A stretch of 10,271 nt of DNA, from assembly GCA_030151845.1 (NCBI GenBank), contig JASLCM010000037.1:1-10271 (forward strand), given 5' to 3'. The position numbers and the translations under genes were made by a program. The notes under the pieces were generated by a model, which made no database searches, was not told the origin of the DNA, and saw nothing but the letters and a program-made list of their open reading frames with translations. This DNA is from Bacteroides sp. (GTDB taxonomy: Bacteria > Bacteroidota > Bacteroidia > Bacteroidales > Bacteroidaceae). Shown in pieces: positions 6,995 to 10,271 of the stretch; positions within the stretch are counted from its first letter, which is position 1, and each line of letters begins with the position of its first letter.

Positions 6995-7017
6995 TATTGG
7001 AAAAGGTTTTTCCAATA
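6995..7017. repeat. 10-bp inverted repeat just upstream of the DoxX-like gene (possible operator)
   Basis: TATTGGAAAA at 6995-7004 and its exact complement at 7008-7017 flank a 3-base centre, GGT. The element starts 24 bp upstream of the DoxX-like ATG and overlaps a one-mismatch minus-strand -7 box, so a bound protein there could block the promoter. No partner regulator is visible. It shares no clear sequence with the repeat at 4677-4707. Confidence 0.4.
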
Positions 7018-7074
7018 GCAACTATGTTTTGTTTTGAAAAATGAAAACGTAAAGTAACGAAAAAATAAAACAGT

Positions 7075-7105
7075 AGATAAATCTTTATCTGTTAATAAAG
7101 ATAAA
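7075..7105. repeat. Overlapping AGATAAA dyads
   Basis: Three 7-base half-sites occur in alternating orientation: AGATAAA (7075-7081), TTTATCT (7084-7090) and AGATAAA (7099-7105). The first pair forms a dyad with a 2-base centre. An overlapping 8-bp stem (7081-7088 with 7095-7102) is also possible. In such AT-rich sequence this may be chance; if functional it would be a regulator-binding site or a small hairpin. Confidence 0.25.
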
Positions 7106-7255
7106 ATATTTAGCTATGTTTTGTTATCTTGTTTTTATATGTTTCTATAAACCAATAACTCTGCAGGATGCTTAGTTCTTTATAACTGTTAATAAGTTGA
7201 ACTAACTTAAAAACTTTTTTCAGTTCATTTGAAAATAGCTTCGTTCGATTTATTG

Positions 7256-7263
7256 TATCTTTG
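7256..7263 (+). promoter_or_regulatory. Bacteroidota -7 promoter box for the ABC-F gene
   Basis: TATCTTTG matches TAnnTTTG exactly and lies 36 bp before the GTG start, predicting a leader of roughly 30 bases. A TTTG at 7228-7231 is the nearest -33-like sequence, but its 24-bp spacing is longer than usual. Confidence 0.6.
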
Positions 7264-7299
7264 TTCTGTTTAATCCTTCATATACGAAAATAACTTATT

Positions 7300-9237
7300 G
7301 TGATATCTGTAGAAAACTTATTAGTTGAATTTAATGCGGTTCCCTTGTTTCAAAATGTCTCTTTTGTAATTAATAAAAGAGATAAAATAGCGTTAGTAGG
7401 AAACAATGGTGCTGGTAAATCGACCTTGTTAAAAATTCTCGTTGGAAAGATCAGTCCAACAGGAGGAGTTATTGCTTACCCTAACGAGATAACTTTGGGG
7501 TATTTGCCTCAGGTTATGGTGTTAAGTGATGGTAAAACTGTAATGGAAGAGGCTGAGGAAGCTTTTCATGAGATTTGTGAATTGCGAGAACGTATTCAAA
7601 AGTTAAACAAAGAGCTTCAATTACGTACAGATTATGATACTGACTCGTACCATGAACTTATTGAAAAGTTTACAATGGAAACAGAGCGTTTTAACCTGCT
7701 TGATGGATCAAACATGGAAGCAGAGATAGAACGTACACTTCAAGGACTTGGTTTTAAACGAACTGATTTTAATCGTAAAACTTCTGAGTTTAGTGGAGGA
7801 TGGAGAATGAGAATCGAACTGGCTAAAATATTGCTACAGAAGCCAGATGTCCTTTTATTGGATGAGCCGACCAATCATCTCGATATAGAAAGTATTCAGT
7901 GGTTAGAGGGATTTTTATCAACTCAAGCAAAAGCAGTAGTACTTGTCAGTCACGATCGGGCATTTATTAATAATATAACAGATCGAACGATAGAGATCTC
8001 TTGCGGACAAATTTTCGACTATAAGGTTAAGTATGATGACTTTCTAGTTTTGAGAGAAGAGCGTAGAGAACAGCAACTGCGTGCTTATGAGAATCAGCAG
8101 AAGAAGATTCAAGCCACTGAAGATTTTATTGAGCGGTTTCGTTACAAAGCAACCAAAGCTGTTCAAGTTCAGAGTAGGATAAAGCAACTTGAAAAGATCG
8201 ATTTAGTAGAAATAGATGATATAGATAATGAGTACCTAAATTTAAAGTTTCCGCCAGCTCCTCGTAGTGGAGATTATCCTGTGATTTGTGAAGAAGTAGA
8301 AAAAAAGTATGGAGCACATACTGTTTTTTCAGATGTCTCTTTTCGTATAAAGCGAGGTGATAAGGTTGCCTTTGTAGGGAAGAACGGTGAAGGGAAGTCA
8401 ACACTGGTAAAGTGTATAATGGACGAGATACCCTATACAGGGACACTGAAGCTTGGGCACAATGTTAAAATTGGATATTTCGCTCAAAATCAGGCACAGC
8501 TATTGGATGAAAGTGCAACTGTATTTGAAACCATAGATCGGATCGCTGTAGGAGATGTACGGCTTAAAATACGTGATATCTTAGGAGCTTTTATGTTTGG
8601 TGGTGAGGATGTAGATAAGAAAGTTAAAGTGCTTTCAGGGGGAGAACGCAGTAGGTTAGCAATGATTAAATTACTTCTGGAACCTGTAAATCTCTTAATT
8701 TTAGATGAGCCTACTAACCATTTGGATATTCGCTCAAAAGAGGTTTTGAAAAAAGCCCTATTGGAATTTGATGGAACGGTTATACTTGTTAGTCACGATA
8801 GAGACTTTTTAGATGGTTTGGTCGACTCTCTTTTTGAATTTGCCGATGGCAAAGTAAGGCATCACCTTGGAGGAGTTTATGATTTCTTAAAGGGGAAAAA
8901 CATAGAGCACTTGAATGAGTTAAATGTAACAGCTAACCTTGATAAAGCAAAGACGATAGAAAAAGAGGAGGAGTTTAAAAGCTCTAAGGCCGAATATGAA
9001 GAGCAAAAGGAGCGGAATAAGATTATTCGAAAACTGGAGAAAGAGGTTGCCGATTGTGAAAGTCGAATTTTTAAAATAGAGAAAGAAATAGAGGCTATAG
9101 AACAAAAACTAGCGACTCCTGATGGAGCGGCAGACCTAACTCTTTATGAAAAGTATAGTACTGTAAAAGAGGAGCTAAAAAAGAGCGAAGAGCAATGGGA
9201 AAAGGCTCTCTTAGAGCTAGAAGAGTATAATTCTTAA
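7300..9237 (+). CDS. ABC-F family ATPase (Uup/YdiF-like, ribosome-associated)
   Basis: A 645-residue soluble protein with two ABC ATPase domains and no membrane domain, the ABC-F layout. Domain 1 has Walker A GNNGAGKST (34-42), signature FSGGWR (164-169), Walker B VLLLDEPTNHLD (184-195) and VSHDR (216-220). Domain 2 has Walker A GKNGEGKST (360-368), signature LSGGERSR (445-452), Walker B LLILDEPTNHLD (465-476) and VSHDRDF (497-503). Between them is a charged helical linker (about 245-305), the region that in ABC-F proteins reaches toward the ribosomal P-site tRNA. The C-terminus, about 555-643, is a Lys/Glu-rich coiled coil, as in Uup-type members. The GTG start is chosen because MISVENLLVEF aligns with the usual N-terminus and an in-frame stop lies three codons upstream. 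The role is translation-related; antibiotic resistance is not indicated. Confidence 0.95.
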   Translation: MISVENLLVEFNAVPLFQNVSFVINKRDKIALVGNNGAGKSTLLKILVGKISPTGGVIAYPNEITLGYLPQVMVLSDGKTVMEEAEEAFHEICELRERIQKLNKELQLRTDYDTDSYHELIEKFTMETERFNLLDGSNMEAEIERTLQGLGFKRTDFNRKTSEFSGGWRMRIELAKILLQKPDVLLLDEPTNHLDIESIQWLEGFLSTQAKAVVLVSHDRAFINNITDRTIEISCGQIFDYKVKYDDFLVLREERREQQLRAYENQQKKIQATEDFIERFRYKATKAVQVQSRIKQLEKIDLVEIDDIDNEYLNLKFPPAPRSGDYPVICEEVEKKYGAHTVFSDVSFRIKRGDKVAFVGKNGEGKSTLVKCIMDEIPYTGTLKLGHNVKIGYFAQNQAQLLDESATVFETIDRIAVGDVRLKIRDILGAFMFGGEDVDKKVKVLSGGERSRLAMIKLLLEPVNLLILDEPTNHLDIRSKEVLKKALLEFDGTVILVSHDRDFLDGLVDSLFEFADGKVRHHLGGVYDFLKGKNIEHLNELNVTANLDKAKTIEKEEEFKSSKAEYEEQKERNKIIRKLEKEVADCESRIFKIEKEIEAIEQKLATPDGAADLTLYEKYSTVKEELKKSEEQWEKALLELEEYNS

Positions 9238-9367
9238 AGAGTGATTGATACATAATGGTTTCGCAAAGAATAACTTATTAAGAAAGAGGGCGAATAAAGG
9301 AGCATGAAAAACGATAATCTATTAAGAATTCCTTGACTCTTTATTATAGCTGATAAACAATATTTTG

Positions 9368-9375
9368 TAACTTTG
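9368..9375 (+). promoter_or_regulatory. Bacteroidota -7 promoter box for purH
   Basis: TAACTTTG fits TAnnTTTG exactly, 27 bp before the purH ATG, implying a leader of about 20 bases. No matching TTTG is seen at the usual -33 distance. I find no strong terminator between the ABC-F stop and this box, so some readthrough into purH is possible. Confidence 0.55.
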
Positions 9376-9402
9376 TGCGTCACATAATTAATTTGCAATC
9401 AA

Positions 9403-10271
9403 ATGTCTAGGGTAAAAGAGATTAAAAAAGCACTTATTTCAGTTTTTCACAAAGATGGCTTAGAAGAAATTCTAACCAAGTTGAATGAGTATGGAGTTGA
9501 ATTTATATCAACAGGTGGAACAAAAGCCTTTATTGAATCATTAGGGTTTAGTTGTCAGTCTGTAGAAGAGTTAACATCATACCCTTCCATATTGGGTGGT
9601 CGTGTAAAAACCCTTCATCCTAAAATTTTTGGAGGTATTTTAGCTAGAGAGGACTTAGCAGAGGACCGTTCAGAGTTAGGTAAATATGAGATTCCTACGA
9701 TAGATTTAGTTATAGTCGATTTATATCCTTTTGAAGAGACCGTAGCTTCAGGAGCCGATGAAGGTGAGATTATTGAGAAAATAGATATAGGTGGTATTTC
9801 TTTGATAAGAGCTGCTGCAAAAAACTACAAGGATACTATAATTGTTGCTTCAAAAGCACAGTACGAGCCTTTACTGTCTATGTTAGAAGAGCGAGGAGCA
9901 TCTTCTACACTGGAGGAGCGTAGATGGATGGCTAAAGAAGCTTTTGCTGTATCATCCTCTTACGATTCGGCCATATTTAATTATTTTGATAATGGAAACT
10001 CTACAGCATTTAGAGTAGCCTTTGATGATCAAAAATCGCTTCGATATGGAGAAAATCCCCATCAAAAGGGAAAATTCTTTGGTGAGTTTGATGCACTCTT
10101 TGATCAAATCCATGGAAAAGAGATCTCTTACAATAATTTACTCGATATTAATGCTGCAGTTGAATTAATCGATGAGTTTGAAGAGATAACTTTTGCTATA
10201 CTTAAACACAATAATGCTTGTGGGTTAGCTTCAAGACCTACCGTTGTTGAGGCTTGGAAAGATGCTTTAGC
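9403..10271 (+). CDS. purH: Bifunctional AICAR formyltransferase/IMP cyclohydrolase, N-terminal part
   Basis: The gene runs off the right edge; 289 complete codons are visible of about 500 expected. PurH carries out the last two steps of de novo IMP synthesis in the cytoplasm: formylation of AICAR using 10-formyl-THF, then ring closure. The N-terminal cyclohydrolase (MGS-like) domain shows ALISVFHKDGLEE (10-22), FISTGGTKAFIE (34-45), ILGGRVKTLHPKIFGGIL (63-80), VDLYPFEETV (105-114) and IDIGGISLIRAAAKNY (127-142). The transformylase domain begins around LRYGENPHQKG (213-223) and includes ISYNNLLDINAA (241-252). LKHNNACG (267-274) gives the catalytic Lys-His pair at 268-269, with Ala replacing the Pro seen in many bacteria. 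The ATG follows a good -7 promoter box by 27 bp. No frameshift is present in the visible part. Confidence 0.96.
   Translation, partial: MSRVKEIKKALISVFHKDGLEEILTKLNEYGVEFISTGGTKAFIESLGFSCQSVEELTSYPSILGGRVKTLHPKIFGGILAREDLAEDRSELGKYEIPTIDLVIVDLYPFEETVASGADEGEIIEKIDIGGISLIRAAAKNYKDTIIVASKAQYEPLLSMLEERGASSTLEERRWMAKEAFAVSSSYDSAIFNYFDNGNSTAFRVAFDDQKSLRYGENPHQKGKFFGEFDALFDQIHGKEISYNNLLDINAAVELIDEFEEITFAILKHNNACGLASRPTVVEAWKDAL

Larger units (their letters stand above)
6972..7299. other. Divergent intergenic region with promoters and dyad symmetries
   Basis: This 328-bp AT-rich gap separates the minus-strand DoxX-like gene from the plus-strand ABC-F gene. I find no convincing coding sequence or structured RNA. 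It holds a plus-strand -7 box near the ABC-F gene (7256-7263), an inverted repeat next to the DoxX-like gene (6995-7017) and a cluster of overlapping AGATAAA dyads (7075-7105). A one-mismatch -7 box reading TAACTTCG on the minus strand (6989-6996) could serve the DoxX unit with a very short leader, but this is weak. Confidence 0.6.

Noticed and set aside
7075..7105. CRISPR-like or tandem repeat array
   Set aside because: The repeated word is only 7 bases, occurs three times in alternating orientation, and has no regular spacers or cas genes nearby.
8126..8446. Minus-strand open frame of 106 codons inside the ABC-F gene
   Set aside because: It is fully antisense to the interdomain linker and second Walker A region of a clear ABC-F protein; its Leu/Tyr/His-rich translation looks like a reverse-frame artefact.
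9304..9336. Ten-residue open frame preceded by AAAGGAG
   Set aside because: The purine-rich run is only about one base from the ATG, too close for a working ribosome site, and the peptide is too short to support.

Overview
This is an AT-rich stretch of a Bacteroidota chromosome, most likely class Bacteroidia or a relative. Three things suggest this: Bacteroidota-type -7 promoter boxes (TAnnTTTG) upstream of several genes, gene starts without clear Shine-Dalgarno sequences, and a gene set typical of the phylum (lipoprotein DUF1080 and Tat-exported Gfo/Idh/MocA enzymes). I cannot name genus or species.

Layout. Positions 1-1326 (+) hold the 3' end of sucC and all of sucD, the two subunits of succinyl-CoA synthetase, overlapping by ATGA. 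A 12-bp hairpin at 1356-1383 sits between sucD and the converging minus-strand genes and probably terminates both. Positions 1425-4571 (-) form a three-gene unit, transcribed as Gfo/Idh/MocA oxidoreductase, then DUF1080 lipoprotein, then xylose-isomerase-like TIM-barrel lipoprotein, with gaps of 22 and 11 bp. A promoter box and a long inverted repeat lie upstream of it. Positions 4849-6971 (-) form a second unit, a DoxX-like four-helix membrane protein followed 8 bp later by a second, longer Gfo/Idh/MocA oxidoreductase, ending in a strong terminator at 4803-4832. A 328-bp divergent intergenic region (6972-7299) separates this from a plus-strand ABC-F ATPase (7300-9237). The window ends inside purH (9403 to the edge), which is open at its 3' end.

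How the genes work together. The flanks are housekeeping: TCA cycle/energy, ribosome-associated ATPase and purine synthesis. The minus-strand block between them looks like an accessory sugar-processing module. In established cases, Gfo/Idh/MocA dehydrogenases oxidise a glycoside at C3, and DUF1080 (3-keto-disaccharide hydrolase, PF06439) proteins then cleave the keto-glycoside. A TIM-barrel isomerase/epimerase could process the product. Here all four soluble enzymes carry export signals: two lipoprotein signals, one clear Tat signal and one weaker Tat-like signal. The pathway is therefore inferred to run outside the cytoplasm. That raises the question of how the NAD(P)-dependent enzymes are reoxidised there. 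The DoxX-like membrane protein paired with one of them is a candidate for passing electrons to quinone, which is a hypothesis only.
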